Below are positions 7,841 to 16,256 of a stretch of 20,642 nucleotides of DNA, piece by piece. The position numbers were made by a program, and so were the translations under genes. How positions within the stretch are numbered: position 1 is the first letter of the stretch; each line of letters starts with the position of its first letter. The notes beneath the pieces are model-generated. The model did no database searches. It had not been told where the DNA came from and was given only the letters and a program-made list of their open reading frames with translations. Source of the DNA: Christensenella sp. UBA2853 (lineage in GTDB: Bacteria > Bacillota > Clostridia > Christensenellales > Aristaeellaceae); the NCBI GenBank assembly GCA_002350845.1, contig DEFL01000008.1, positions 1-20,642 on the forward strand. Direction: 5' to 3'.

Positions 7841-9013
7841 ATGAAGAGGCTTGTTGCTTTGTTACTCACACTGACGCTTTGCTGCACTGCCTTTGCTGCC
7901 CTGGCCGAGGACGTCACACTCAAGGTTTGGGACGGCCAAGATGACCAGGAACTGCTCAAGGAACTGTGTGAAGCCTATGCTGCCGCGCATCCTGAGAACA
8001 GCTATAACTTCCAGTACGGCGTAGTGGGCACCGCTGACGCCAGCGCACGGTATCTGGAAGACCCTGCTGCCGCTGCGGATGTGTTCGTATATCCCGACGA
8101 CCAGCTGATCCGCTTGGCTCAGGCAGACGCTCTGTATGAAGTGACCCGCAATCATGACGCCATCGTTGCAGCCAACAGTCAAGGAAGTGTCAACGCCGCC
8201 ACCTATCAGGGCATGCTGCTGGGCTATCCCATGACGGCTGATAACGGATATTTCCTGTTCTATGATAAGTCCGTGCTGACCGAAGAGGACGTAAAGACTC
8301 TGGACGGCATCCTGGCTGCGGCGGAAAAAGCCGGCAAACAGTTCAATTTTGATGTAGCCAACGGCTGGTATCTGGCTTCCTTCTTCCTTGGCAACGGTTG
8401 CACAATCACCTTGGATGAAAATGGAAAGCAGGTATGTGATTTTAACAACGAGAAGGGCGTGGAAGCAGCCAAGGCTGTTGCCGCTCTGTGCGCTCATCCA
8501 GCGTTTCTGCCTGGAGATCAGAACATCCTGACAGGCACCATCGGGGATACCGTATGTGCCGGCGTATGCGGTACCTGGGTGGCAGATGCTATCAAGGAAA
8601 GGTTGGGAGACAACTACGCTGCTGCCAAGCTGCCTACTTTTACTGTCAATGGGGAGCAAGTGCAGATGGGTTCCTTTGGCGGCTGCAAGATCCTGGGTGT
8701 GAATACCCAGAGTGCTTATCCCGTGGAAGCCATGAACCTGGCTGAATTCCTGACCAGCGAAGAAAGCCAGCTGCGCCGCTTTGAGGTGCGCGGATATGGT
8801 CCCTCTAATATCAATGCTGCCAAGAGCGAAGCCATCGCTTCCGATCCTGCGCTGTCCGCTCTGGCTGCCCAGAGCAATTATGCCGTGACTCAGCTGATCA
8901 TTGGCGATTTCTGGACGCCTGCCACGGCTTTCGGTAACGCGCTGATTGCTGATCCCACTGTGGATGTGCGGCCCCTGCTGGATCAGTGGGTGGCTCAGAC
9001 CATCGGCCAATAA
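7841..9013 (+). CDS. maltodextrin-type ABC transporter substrate-binding protein (MalE/MdxE-like)
   Basis: Extracellular sugar-binding subunit of a CUT1 importer, 390 aa. Residues 1-22 form a Sec signal peptide with a cleavage-like AFAALA|ED end. The two cysteines in the hydrophobic core do not make a lipobox, so in a Gram-positive cell its anchoring is unclear. The mature part starts VTLKVWDGQDDQELLKEL, the usual opening of family-1 solute-binding proteins, and has the internal GYPMTADNGYFLFYDKSVL segment and the late YGPSNINA segment typical of MalE relatives. Start ATG 7841 is preceded by AAGGAGG. First gene of the plus operon; a strong hairpin follows it, before two permease genes, consistent with excess expression of the binding protein. 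Substrate maltodextrin is inferred from the MdxF-like permease and the GH13 gene downstream. Confidence 0.9.
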   Translation: MKRLVALLLTLTLCCTAFAALAEDVTLKVWDGQDDQELLKELCEAYAAAHPENSYNFQYGVVGTADASARYLEDPAAAADVFVYPDDQLIRLAQADALYEVTRNHDAIVAANSQGSVNAATYQGMLLGYPMTADNGYFLFYDKSVLTEEDVKTLDGILAAAEKAGKQFNFDVANGWYLASFFLGNGCTITLDENGKQVCDFNNEKGVEAAKAVAALCAHPAFLPGDQNILTGTIGDTVCAGVCGTWVADAIKERLGDNYAAAKLPTFTVNGEQVQMGSFGGCKILGVNTQSAYPVEAMNLAEFLTSEESQLRRFEVRGYGPSNINAAKSEAIASDPALSALAAQSNYAVTQLIIGDFWTPATAFGNALIADPTVDVRPLLDQWVAQTIGQ

Positions 9014-9024
9014 CCATCTTATGA

Positions 9025-9059
9025 GGAAAAGGCTGCCGGTTTTTGCGGCAGCCTTTTCC
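9025..9059 (+). terminator. intercistronic hairpin / partial terminator between binding protein and permeases
   Basis: Perfect 14-bp stem: GGAAAAGGCTGCCG (9025-9038) and CGGCAGCCTTTTCC (9046-9059) with a seven-base loop. TTTT in the 3' arm supplies a short U run. It lies 12 bases after the binding-protein stop and 21 before the next start. In an operon it would end most transcripts or stabilise the upstream mRNA, favouring binding protein over permease. Confidence 0.8.
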
Positions 9060-9079
9060 CGCATCTTGGAGGCATATGT

Positions 9080-10420
9080 ATGAAGCGATTTTGGAATGAT
9101 CTCGCACAAGGTGATCTGTGGGTCAAGGGCTCCTGCCTGATCATGGGCTTAGGGTGCCTGAAACGTGGGCAGATCGCCAAGGGGCTGTTCTATCTTGCTG
9201 CTGAGATTTTATATTTCCTGTTCTTCTTTGGTTTCGGATGGAAATATCTGAGTCACTTCCTAACCTTGGGTGAAAATGCTCAACTGAGGGTCTGGAATGA
9301 GGAAATGCAAATTTATCAGCGGGTACCGGGAGACAACAGCATGCTGATCTTGCTGTTCAGCGTTTTGACGATTGCGACGACTGTGCTGTTCATTTGCCTG
9401 TGGGTCATGAATATAAGAACCGCTTCCAGACTGTATCAGCTGGAACAAGGGAAGAAGCATATCCCTACTCTCCGGGAAGACGGGGAAGCGATGCTGAATG
9501 AGCGTTTCCACGTGACACTGCTGGCCGCGCCCATGACCACGCTCCTGCTGTTCACGGTGCTGCCCATCATCTTTATGATCCTGATCGCTTTCACTAACTT
9601 TGACGCCAATCATCAGCCGCCGGGAAATCTGTTCACTTGGACGGGGATGCAGAACGTGTCCGACATTTTCCTGGGCAACGCAACGAAAACCCGCACCTTC
9701 ACCGGCATCCTGGGCTGGACGATCATATGGGCTATCTTCGCTACCTTTACTAACTACATTTTTGGCATGATCCTGGCTATCATCATCAACAACAAGCTGG
9801 TGAAGGCCAAGAAAATGTGGCGCACCTGGTTCATGATCCCTATTGCTATCCCGCAGTTCGTTTCACTCCTGTTGGTTTCCCGCGCGTTGGAACCTACTGG
9901 TGCGGTCAATGTAGCGCTGATGGAGCTTGGCTGGATCCAAACGCCGCTGCCATTCCTGACTGATGTGACGCTTTCCCGTATCGTAGTCATCGTAGTCAAC
10001 ATGTGGATCGGCATTCCTTACACCATGATGACCTTTTCCGGGGTACTGATGAATGTGCCGGAGGAGCTCTACGAGAGCGCTTCTATCGACGGGGCGGGCC
10101 CGATACGCCGCTTTATCAGTATCACGCTGCCTTATATGGTATTCGTTACGGCCCCCGCTACAATCACAACGTTTGTGGGTAACATTAATAATTTCAACGT
10201 GATTTATCTGCTGACGGCAGGCGGCCCGGCCAGTCTGGATTATTATCAGGCAGGAAAAACCGATCTATTGGTCACCTGGCTGTACAAGCTGACCGTGGAT
10301 CAGCACGATTATGCCCTGGCATCCACCATCGGCATCTTCATTTTCATGATCGTATCCATCTGCTCCCTGGCGGTCTATAACCGCACCGGTGCGGTAAAAA
10401 AGGAGGATATGTTCCAATGA
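9080..10420 (+). CDS. mdxF: maltodextrin ABC permease, MalF/MdxF-like
   Basis: Membrane subunit of the maltodextrin importer, 446 aa. The length matches Bacillus MdxF-type permeases, which have extra N-terminal helices before the core. Two hydrophobic segments occur before residue 115 (GLFYLAAEILYFLFFFGFGW and the stretch starting MLILLFSVL), followed by the core helices from LLAAPMTTLLLFTVL. The EAA loop is at about 327-349 (EELYESASIDGAG then ISITLP), where the ATPase couples. ATG 9080 follows TTGGAGG. The stop overlaps the next start as ATGA, coupling the two permeases. The symbol is given by family resemblance; the transported sugar is inferred from the neighbouring GH13 enzyme. Confidence 0.87.
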   Translation: MKRFWNDLAQGDLWVKGSCLIMGLGCLKRGQIAKGLFYLAAEILYFLFFFGFGWKYLSHFLTLGENAQLRVWNEEMQIYQRVPGDNSMLILLFSVLTIATTVLFICLWVMNIRTASRLYQLEQGKKHIPTLREDGEAMLNERFHVTLLAAPMTTLLLFTVLPIIFMILIAFTNFDANHQPPGNLFTWTGMQNVSDIFLGNATKTRTFTGILGWTIIWAIFATFTNYIFGMILAIIINNKLVKAKKMWRTWFMIPIAIPQFVSLLLVSRALEPTGAVNVALMELGWIQTPLPFLTDVTLSRIVVIVVNMWIGIPYTMMTFSGVLMNVPEELYESASIDGAGPIRRFISITLPYMVFVTAPATITTFVGNINNFNVIYLLTAGGPASLDYYQAGKTDLLVTWLYKLTVDQHDYALASTIGIFIFMIVSICSLAVYNRTGAVKKEDMFQ

Positions 10421-11271
10421 AACATCATGTGAACAGGCGGAAACTCCGTGCCTCCATTGGCCTACACACCCTGCTGACCGTTCTTTCCATCCTGTGGATG
10501 CTGCCGGTATTCTGGTTGCTGATTTCTTCATTCCGGAAAGAACCAGGCGCGTATACACCCTACCTTTGGCCGAAATCATTTACGTTGGATAACTATACAC
10601 GGCTGTTTACCGACACCAGACTTTTCAACTTTCCTCGGTGGTTCATGAACACCCTGTTCGTGGCCATCTGCTCCTGCCTGATTACGACCATCCTGACACT
10701 GATGGTGGCCTATGTGTATTCCCGGCTGCGCTTCAAAAGCAGAAAAGCAATCATGAATATCAGCCTGATCCTGGGTATGTTTCCCGGTTTTATGAGCATG
10801 ATCGCCATCTATCATTTCATGAAAGCCATTGGGCTGGATCAGACGCTGCTGGCATTGATCCTGGTATATTCCGGCGGTGCAGCACTAAATTACTACATTG
10901 CCAAGGGGTTCTTTGACACCATACCCAAATCGCTGGACGAGGCTGCCACTCTGGATGGGGCCAGCAGGCACACGATCTTCTGGAAGATCATTCTTCCAAA
11001 CTCGAAACCCATTGTGGTGAATACTGCCATCAACGCCTTCATCGCTCCCTGGGTGGATTTCATTTTCGTATCAGTGATCATGAAGGACAACTACAACAAT
11101 TACACAGTAGCGAAAGGACTCTATACCATGGTGGACAAGGCCAACATCTACCAGTATTACACCGTGTTCTGCGCCGGATCGGTGGTAGTTGCCATTCCTA
11201 TTGTGCTTTTGTTCATCCGGTTGCAAAAATATTACGTCGCCGGGGTCACCGGTGGCGCGACGAAAGGATGA
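10417..11271 (+). CDS. mdxG: maltodextrin ABC permease, MalG/MdxG-like
   Basis: Second membrane subunit of the importer, 284 aa, the normal size for MalG-type proteins. Six hydrophobic segments are visible, from LHTLLTVLSILWMLPVFWLL near residue 17 to the final segment ending IVLLFIRLQKYYV. The EAA loop is at about 171-195 (KSLDEAATLDGAS then IILP). A MalG-typical C-terminus VAGVTGGATKG is intact. ATG 10417 overlaps the mdxF stop and has AAGGAGG upstream inside mdxF. No ATPase gene follows; in many Firmicutes a shared MsmX-type ATPase serves such importers, which is the likely case here but is not shown by this window. Confidence 0.88.
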   Translation: MKHHVNRRKLRASIGLHTLLTVLSILWMLPVFWLLISSFRKEPGAYTPYLWPKSFTLDNYTRLFTDTRLFNFPRWFMNTLFVAICSCLITTILTLMVAYVYSRLRFKSRKAIMNISLILGMFPGFMSMIAIYHFMKAIGLDQTLLALILVYSGGAALNYYIAKGFFDTIPKSLDEAATLDGASRHTIFWKIILPNSKPIVVNTAINAFIAPWVDFIFVSVIMKDNYNNYTVAKGLYTMVDKANIYQYYTVFCAGSVVVAIPIVLLFIRLQKYYVAGVTGGATKG

Positions 11272-11276
11272 TCCCC

Positions 11277-13004
11277 ATGCAATACGCCGCGATAATTCAC
11301 CGTCCCATGAGCGAATTCGCCTTTCCATTGGATGAAGAGCATTTCACATTCCGTCTGCGCACAGCCAAAGGCGATTTGAAAAAGGTCATCTTCTATTATG
11401 CCGACCGCGCGGATATGGCTTCGGAGCTGACCTTTTATCCGATAGATATGCCATTGATTCGTAAAGATTTTTTATACGATTGGTATGAAGTCACATTGGA
11501 AACACCTTGGCAGCGGATCGCCTATTATTTCCTGCTGGATGATGGGAAGGAACAATGTCGCTTTGCCGGAGACTGCTTTGAGAGAATGGATGCGCATATC
11601 GAGCGCAGCGAGTATTTCCAGTACCCCTTTAATCACAAAGCTGACTTGGCTGTCGTTCCCGATTGGGTACACGATGCAATCGTCTATAACATTTTCCCGG
11701 ACAGTTTTGCGGATGGGAAAAGGCGTATCGGCAAACAGGGAAAACGGGAATCCTACAACCAGTTCCCGTCTGACTCCACCTATGGCGGCACGCTCCGCGG
11801 CATACTGGAAAATCTGGATTATCTCAAGGAGATGGGCTTCAACTGCCTTTATCTGAACCCGATTTTTGCAGCAGGAGCCTATCATAAATATGACGTGATG
11901 GACTATCTGCATATCGATCCCTGCTTTGGAACGGACAACGACTTCAAGGTCCTTGTCCAGGCCGCCCATGAAAAGGGCATCCGGGTCATTGTGGATGGGG
12001 TGTTCAATCACGTCAGCTGGCATCATTTCTCTTTCCAGGATGTGCTGAAAAACGGAAAAGAATCACAATATTATGATTGGTTCTATGATCTTCCTGATCC
12101 GCTGGCACTGCCCGAACAGAACGAACCACCAGCCTACACCTGCTTTGCTTATGTCGCCAACATGCCCAAAACCAACACAGCCAGCCCGACTCTGCGGGAG
12201 TATTTCTGTGAAGTGGGCAGACATTGGATAAGGGAATACGATGTGGATGGCTGGCGTCTGGACGTGGCCAACGAAGTGGACGATGGATTCCTGCGGGCTT
12301 TCCGTCAGGCAGTTAAGCAGGAGAAAAAAGATGCCGTGATCATCGGGGAGATTTGGGAGAACGCCGAACATTACATGACCGGCGACATGGTGGACAGTGC
12401 CATGAATTATGATTTTCGCAGGTTCTGTACGCAGTATTTCGCGGAAAACACCCTGACGGCCCCGGAATTTGACCTGAGGTTGTCTTCTTTGCTGATGCGA
12501 TATAAAAAACAGATGCTGCCCGCTCAGCTGAACCTGTTGGATGGGCACGACACATGCCGCTTCCTGACCCTGTGCAAGGGGGATTTGGATAAAATGGAAC
12601 TGGCAATCCTGTTCCAAATGACGTTTGTCGGGATGCCCTGCGTGTTTTATGGTGATGAAAAAGGCATGATGGGCCGGACGGAGCCGGAATATCGCAAGCC
12701 CATGCCATGGGATACTACTTCGCCATTGGCAGACATCTACAAGCGGCTGATTGAGCTGCGTAAAATGCACCCAGCTTTGAAGCGTGGCAGCTTTGAAACG
12801 ATCACGGTACGGGATATGCTGCTGCATTATGCACGGAATGGGCAGAAAGAACGCATCGAAATTGCTGTCAATCCTGGCAATGTGCCGATTTCCTGCTCGG
12901 TATCCGGTGATATTCTCTTGAAAAAGGGCTATACTTGTGATTTACTGATGCCATGCGGTTATGTTGTCACAAGGAGCATTCTTCATGGCGAACACGATCT
13001 ATGA
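11277..13004 (+). CDS. GH13 cyclomaltodextrinase / neopullulanase / maltogenic amylase
   Basis: Cytoplasmic alpha-glucan hydrolase, 575 aa, that opens cyclodextrins and shortens maltodextrins. The N-terminal CBM34-like domain begins AAIIHRPMSEFAFP, characteristic of the GH13_20 group. The barrel carries the four GH13 motifs: VDGVFNH (239-245), GWRLDVANEVD with nucleophile D329, GEIWEN with acid E358, and LLDGHDT with D425. There is no signal peptide. Start: GAAAGGA lies eight bases before ATG 11277, and MQYAAIIHRP matches family N-termini. An in-frame ATG at 11268, overlapping the mdxG stop, would add three residues and has no site of its own. It follows the importer directly, so imported maltodextrins would be cut to maltose and glucose here. 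Its 3' end overlaps the next regulator by 20 bases. Confidence 0.92.
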   Translation: MQYAAIIHRPMSEFAFPLDEEHFTFRLRTAKGDLKKVIFYYADRADMASELTFYPIDMPLIRKDFLYDWYEVTLETPWQRIAYYFLLDDGKEQCRFAGDCFERMDAHIERSEYFQYPFNHKADLAVVPDWVHDAIVYNIFPDSFADGKRRIGKQGKRESYNQFPSDSTYGGTLRGILENLDYLKEMGFNCLYLNPIFAAGAYHKYDVMDYLHIDPCFGTDNDFKVLVQAAHEKGIRVIVDGVFNHVSWHHFSFQDVLKNGKESQYYDWFYDLPDPLALPEQNEPPAYTCFAYVANMPKTNTASPTLREYFCEVGRHWIREYDVDGWRLDVANEVDDGFLRAFRQAVKQEKKDAVIIGEIWENAEHYMTGDMVDSAMNYDFRRFCTQYFAENTLTAPEFDLRLSSLLMRYKKQMLPAQLNLLDGHDTCRFLTLCKGDLDKMELAILFQMTFVGMPCVFYGDEKGMMGRTEPEYRKPMPWDTTSPLADIYKRLIELRKMHPALKRGSFETITVRDMLLHYARNGQKERIEIAVNPGNVPISCSVSGDILLKKGYTCDLLMPCGYVVTRSILHGEHDL

Positions 13005-13983
13005 TTTGGCAAAGGCGGCCGGCGTATCGATTGCCACAGTATCCCGGGCGCTGAATGACCATTATGCAGTATCGGAAGAAACCAAAGCACGCATCCGGGC
13101 CTTGGCGGAAGAAATGGACTATCGTCCCAATGCCAGGGCACGCAGCTTTGCCAAGCAAAAAAGCGGCAATGTGCTGTTCATTACCGATCTGCATCGCAAT
13201 GTCGCTTTTGAGAATCCCCACATGTTTGAAATCATGACAGGGATCTCTCAATACCTGGATGAGAAGAACTATGCCTTATTGCTCAAGCATGTCACCACCA
13301 GGGAGGCTCCCCAGCTCATCAAAGAATTGATGATCCGGGAGCAAGCGGATGGAGTGATCATCCATGCGGCAGTTTTAAGCAAAGCGCTGGCTGGAACGCT
13401 GCACCATCTGGAGCTGCCGCATCTGGTGATTGGCAAACCGGATTTTCCAACGCCCATTTGCTGGATGGATGTGAACCATGAACAGGCAGGGCAAAAAGCG
13501 GCCACCTATCTGCTTGATAAAGGATATCGCAGGATGGTGTTCCTGATGGGCGATCGGGAAACAGACAAGATTTCCGCGGCTCGTAGGGATGGCATGCTGC
13601 AGATGTTTGCAGAAGAAGAACTATCCTTTACAACTCTCTATGGTGACAGTACATATGAATCAGGGCTCACCCTTTGCGAGGAAGCGCTGTCTATGCAGGA
13701 GCATCCCGAGATCCTGCTGTGTACCAACAATTATTTGGCCATGGCGTGCCTGCAGGTGCTTCGACAAAAAGGTTTTTCTGTGCCGCAGGATATTGCCATC
13801 ATGACCTTTGACAATTATCCGTTTTCCATGTTGACCCAGCCGCAGCTGACAGCTGTGGAAGCTGATATGTTTGATATGGGCCAGGAGGCTGCGCGATTTA
13901 TCCTCCGTAAAATTCGGATGCCAGAACTGCAGACACAGAGCTATTGCACGATTCCCAGAGTGATTGAGAGGAAATCTACATAG
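12985..13983 (+). CDS. LacI/GalR-family regulator of the maltodextrin operon (MalR-like)
   Basis: Sugar-responsive DNA-binding regulator, 332 aa. The helix-turn-helix is TIYDLAKAAGVSIATVSRALN, then hinge NARARSFAKQ, then a two-lobed sensor domain ending TFDNYPFSMLTQPQLTAVE. ATG 12985 has AAGGAG at 12971-12976 and lies inside the last codons of the GH13 gene, so the two are coupled. An upstream in-frame ATG at 12961 is not preceded by a ribosome site. At the hinge position where LacI and PurR have the intercalating leucine (ARSL), this protein has phenylalanine (ARSF). It probably acts on the AAGCGCTT palindrome at 7730-7743, since the other operator is better assigned to the regulator at 6573-7607. 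The effector is probably maltose or a maltodextrin, by context. Confidence 0.92.
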   Translation: MANTIYDLAKAAGVSIATVSRALNDHYAVSEETKARIRALAEEMDYRPNARARSFAKQKSGNVLFITDLHRNVAFENPHMFEIMTGISQYLDEKNYALLLKHVTTREAPQLIKELMIREQADGVIIHAAVLSKALAGTLHHLELPHLVIGKPDFPTPICWMDVNHEQAGQKAATYLLDKGYRRMVFLMGDRETDKISAARRDGMLQMFAEEELSFTTLYGDSTYESGLTLCEEALSMQEHPEILLCTNNYLAMACLQVLRQKGFSVPQDIAIMTFDNYPFSMLTQPQLTAVEADMFDMGQEAARFILRKIRMPELQTQSYCTIPRVIERKST

Positions 13984-14207
13984 AATAATCATGTTTCGTC
14001 GCGCAATACTTTATAGATCAAGTGCCAATCGTGGTAATACAAGTTGGATAGCCATCAATATGAACTTGACTGTTTTTTGTAGGTGGTAGATGACCTTCCG
14101 CCTTAAAGCGAGTAAAGGTCGACCAAATGGTCGAAAAACCTGGTTTGTTCACATTTCAGCTTGTTCTTCGCAAGCGGTAGATCAATCAGACCGAGCATAT
14201 GATTACA

Positions 14208-14250
14208 GATGCCGGAAAGTGGCTTGAAATAAGCACTTCCCGGCATCTTT
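14208..14250 (+). terminator. probable terminator hairpin after the maltodextrin operon
   Basis: Left arm GATGCCGGAAAGTGGCT and right arm AGCACTTCCCGGCATC pair with one mismatch and one bulge around a short loop, followed by TTTCTTCTTT. It is the only terminator-like structure I see after the regulator stop, though 225 bases away. Confidence 0.55.
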
Positions 14251-14281
14251 CTTCTTTACTGACTGGCTGGGTTTCTGCGCC

Positions 14282-14472
14282 ATCTAACAATTCTGCTAAC
14301 GACTGTCGCATTTGTTGGCAGCGAGCCACTTTTCTGCCTGCCACATTTCAGGCGGGCGATGACCAATCTCTATCCAAAGCGGATGTGATGGCGGAAACTG
14401 GCTCTACATAAGGATTTCGCGCCTCTTTCAGATCTGGAGATGGGCATCATGCCAGCTGCATAATTGTTAGAT
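14282..14472. repeat. 11-bp inverted repeat enclosing about 170 bases
   Basis: ATCTAACAATT (14282-14292) and AATTGTTAGAT (14462-14472) are exact inverted copies. Each is followed within a few bases by TGCTAACG. This could be the ends of a small degenerate element or chance; no target duplication is evident. Confidence 0.3.
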
Positions 14473-14660
14473 TGCTAACGCTGGAACGGGCAAACGAAGA
14501 AATCCCCAGCAAGGATTCGTGGAAAACTCAGATAAACCTATTGACAAATCATAGCGAACGGTCAAGCTCCCGAAAATCCTCGATTGATGCAGGGCCACTC
14601 CAAACTTTGATTTTATTCCAAATCGAAGAAAAACGAACTTAATTTTTATTCCATTTTCGC

Positions 14661-14689
14661 TTGACTGATACTTGAATTTTGTGCACAAT
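14661..14689 (+). promoter_or_regulatory. putative promoter of the ATPase gene
   Basis: TTGACT (14661-14666), a 17-base spacer, then CACAAT (14684-14689): 5/6 and 4/6 matches to sigma-A boxes. It sits 30 bases before ATG 14719. The -10 box is weak. Confidence 0.45.
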
Positions 14690-14718
14690 AGATGCTGTGA
14701 AAACTGGAGGTGATCCTG

Positions 14719-16050
14719 ATGCTCAAACGCAAGGTGTACCGTGAGCTTCTCCAATGGAAGGAACAACGCCACACCGAACAGATCAGAAAGTGTTTGCTAC
14801 TGAAAGGTGCCCGGCAGGTCGGCAAATCATTCATCGTCGAAGAGTTTGGCCAAAAGGAATATGCTTCTTTCCTCAAAATCGATTTCTTCCTCCAGCCGAA
14901 CATGAAGGGGATTTTTGAAGGGGAACTTACGTCTGATGAAATTCTTAAGAGAATGACAGCATATGTGAGGGATTTTGAGCTGATCCCCGGCAACACACTG
15001 ATTTTCCTGGATGAAATCCAGTGCTGCGGCAACGCCAGGACCGCGGTAAAATATCTTGCCATGGATTTTCGTTTTGACGTCATATCTTCCGGCTCCCTGC
15101 TTGGCTTAACATACGGTGAAGATGACGACGAAGCTGTGGAGATTCCTGAATCTGTGCCGGTCGGATATGAGACTCAGATCACCATGCACTCACTTGACTT
15201 TGAGGAGTTTCTCTGGGCAGATGGATATGACTCAGCAGCCATTGATGCGCTGAAATCATACTATACCTCTGGCACAACCATTCCTGCAGCCATTCACGAA
15301 AAATATGAGAGTCTTTTCCGCGAATTCATCGTGGTTGGCGGTATGCCGGAAGTGGTAAACGATTATGTGCAACATCATGATTTCAATAGGGTTGACAGGC
15401 TTCAACAAGATATTCTGGCAGAATATCGGGATGATATTGCAAAGCACGCAAAAGGCAAGGAAAAAGTATTGGTACGGATGTGCTATGATGCGATTCCTGT
15501 CCAGCTGATGAAAGAACAGAAGAAATTCCAATACTCAACCGTCGAACGCGGTCAAACCAGAAAGAAGTATGGCGGAAGCGTTCAGTGGCTGAAGGATTCT
15601 GCTATGGTTCAGGTCTGCTATAATCTCAACGAACCCTATCTGCCTTTAAAAGCAAATGCCAATGGAGATCAATTCAAGCTCTATATCAACGACACCGGCC
15701 TGCTCTGCTGTTCCTATGGTTTTGAAACGAAGCTTGCTGTTTTGAACGACACCATCACTGGAAATGCCCGCGGAGGCATATATGAGAACGCCATCTCTGA
15801 ATGCCTGATCAAAAGGGGCTATTCCCTGTATTACTATAAGCCGGACAGTATACACGAGATTGAATTCTTTATTGAGCGCAGCGGAGCAGTCATCCCGATT
15901 GAGGTGAAAGCGGGGAATCGCTCAACTCCGTCTCTCAATCAATACATTGCGCGTTACAGGCCTCCATTTGCTTATAAACTGACGAATACGCAAAATGGCC
16001 GGGTAGATGAAAAAATCACGCTCCCACACTATATGGTCATGTTTATCTGA
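14719..16050 (+). CDS. AAA_14 / DUF4143 family ATPase
   Basis: A 443-aa protein of the widespread AAA_14-DUF4143 family, whose cellular role is not established. The N-terminal ATPase domain has Walker A GARQVGKS (30-37), Walker B LIFLDEIQ (94-101, D98 and E99) and a sensor-like DVISSGSLLGL (about 120-130). The C-terminal DUF4143 part ends with an endonuclease-fold-like pair, HEIEFF and VIPIEVKAGN, resembling the acidic residue and E-x-K of PD-(D/E)xK proteins. No membrane segment or signal peptide. ATG 14719 has GGAGG eight bases upstream (14706-14710); a GTG three codons earlier lies immediately after that site and is unlikely. It is a single-gene unit with its own putative promoter and a clear terminator, unrelated to the sugar genes on its left and the nitrogen genes on its right. 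Such genes are often scattered and horizontally acquired, which may apply here. Confidence 0.88.
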   Translation: MLKRKVYRELLQWKEQRHTEQIRKCLLLKGARQVGKSFIVEEFGQKEYASFLKIDFFLQPNMKGIFEGELTSDEILKRMTAYVRDFELIPGNTLIFLDEIQCCGNARTAVKYLAMDFRFDVISSGSLLGLTYGEDDDEAVEIPESVPVGYETQITMHSLDFEEFLWADGYDSAAIDALKSYYTSGTTIPAAIHEKYESLFREFIVVGGMPEVVNDYVQHHDFNRVDRLQQDILAEYRDDIAKHAKGKEKVLVRMCYDAIPVQLMKEQKKFQYSTVERGQTRKKYGGSVQWLKDSAMVQVCYNLNEPYLPLKANANGDQFKLYINDTGLLCCSYGFETKLAVLNDTITGNARGGIYENAISECLIKRGYSLYYYKPDSIHEIEFFIERSGAVIPIEVKAGNRSTPSLNQYIARYRPPFAYKLTNTQNGRVDEKITLPHYMVMFI

Positions 16051-16074
16051 GCCCCAGTTATAAGCATCTGGCAG

Positions 16075-16107
16075 CACCTGTCTGACAGTGAACAGACAGG
16101 TGTTTTT
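16075..16107 (+). terminator. rho-independent terminator of the ATPase gene
   Basis: CACCTGTCTG (16075-16084) pairs perfectly with CAGACAGGTG (16093-16102) over an eight-base loop and is followed by TTTTT. It lies 25 bases after the stop codon. Confidence 0.9.
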
Positions 16108-16195
16108 CCTGCTCAAGCATCAACCTGAGACGATCCTTGTCAAGGATGAATTAAGACTTTTAACAGAATATTAGAAAAACCATATCGTGGATTAC

Positions 16196-16232
16196 AAAAA
16201 AATGCTTTGCCGGAAAACCAGCAAAGCATTTT
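16196..16232 (-). terminator. rho-independent terminator of the amt-PII gene
   Basis: On the minus strand AAATGCTTTGC (16231-16221) pairs with GCAAAGCATTT (16210-16200) around a ten-base loop, and the 3' side runs into seven T (16202-16196). It begins 25 bases after the amt stop. The plus-strand copy has a shorter T run, so weak bidirectional use is possible. Confidence 0.88.
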
Positions 16233-16256
16233 AGGTGAGACAATATTTAATGCAGT

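Larger units (their letters stand above)
13984..14718. other. 735-bp intergenic region, mostly without recognisable genes
   Basis: Nothing here reads as a full gene on either strand. It contains an imperfect hairpin with a T run (14208-14250), a widely spaced 11-bp inverted repeat (14282-14292 and 14462-14472), and a promoter for the ATPase gene at its right edge. A 70-codon frame at 14199-14411 starts inside the hairpin, has no ribosome site and no recognisable composition. On the minus strand two short frames in 14250-14410 (one containing EIGHRPPEMWQAEKW, the next MRQSLAELLDG) could be joined by one frameshift and might be a decayed gene. I cannot identify it. Confidence 0.5.

Noticed and set aside
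7841..7906. Lipoprotein signal in the binding protein
   Set aside because: Cysteines occur in the hydrophobic core but without the L-x-[GA]-C lipobox context. An ALA|ED signal peptidase I site is the better reading.
7862..9109. Open frame of 415 codons on the minus strand opposite the binding-protein gene
   Set aside because: Antisense shadow: the plus strand encodes a clear signal-peptide binding protein, and the minus frame runs through the hairpin and has no ribosome site.
14113..14145. CGACCAAATGGTCG palindrome as an operator or terminator
   Set aside because: Only six-base arms, no T run on the proper side and no promoter nearby; it is too short to support a call.
14199..14411. Small 70-codon gene in the gap before the ATPase gene
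   Set aside because: It starts just before a terminator-like hairpin and reads through it, has no ribosome site, and its composition is unlike a protein.
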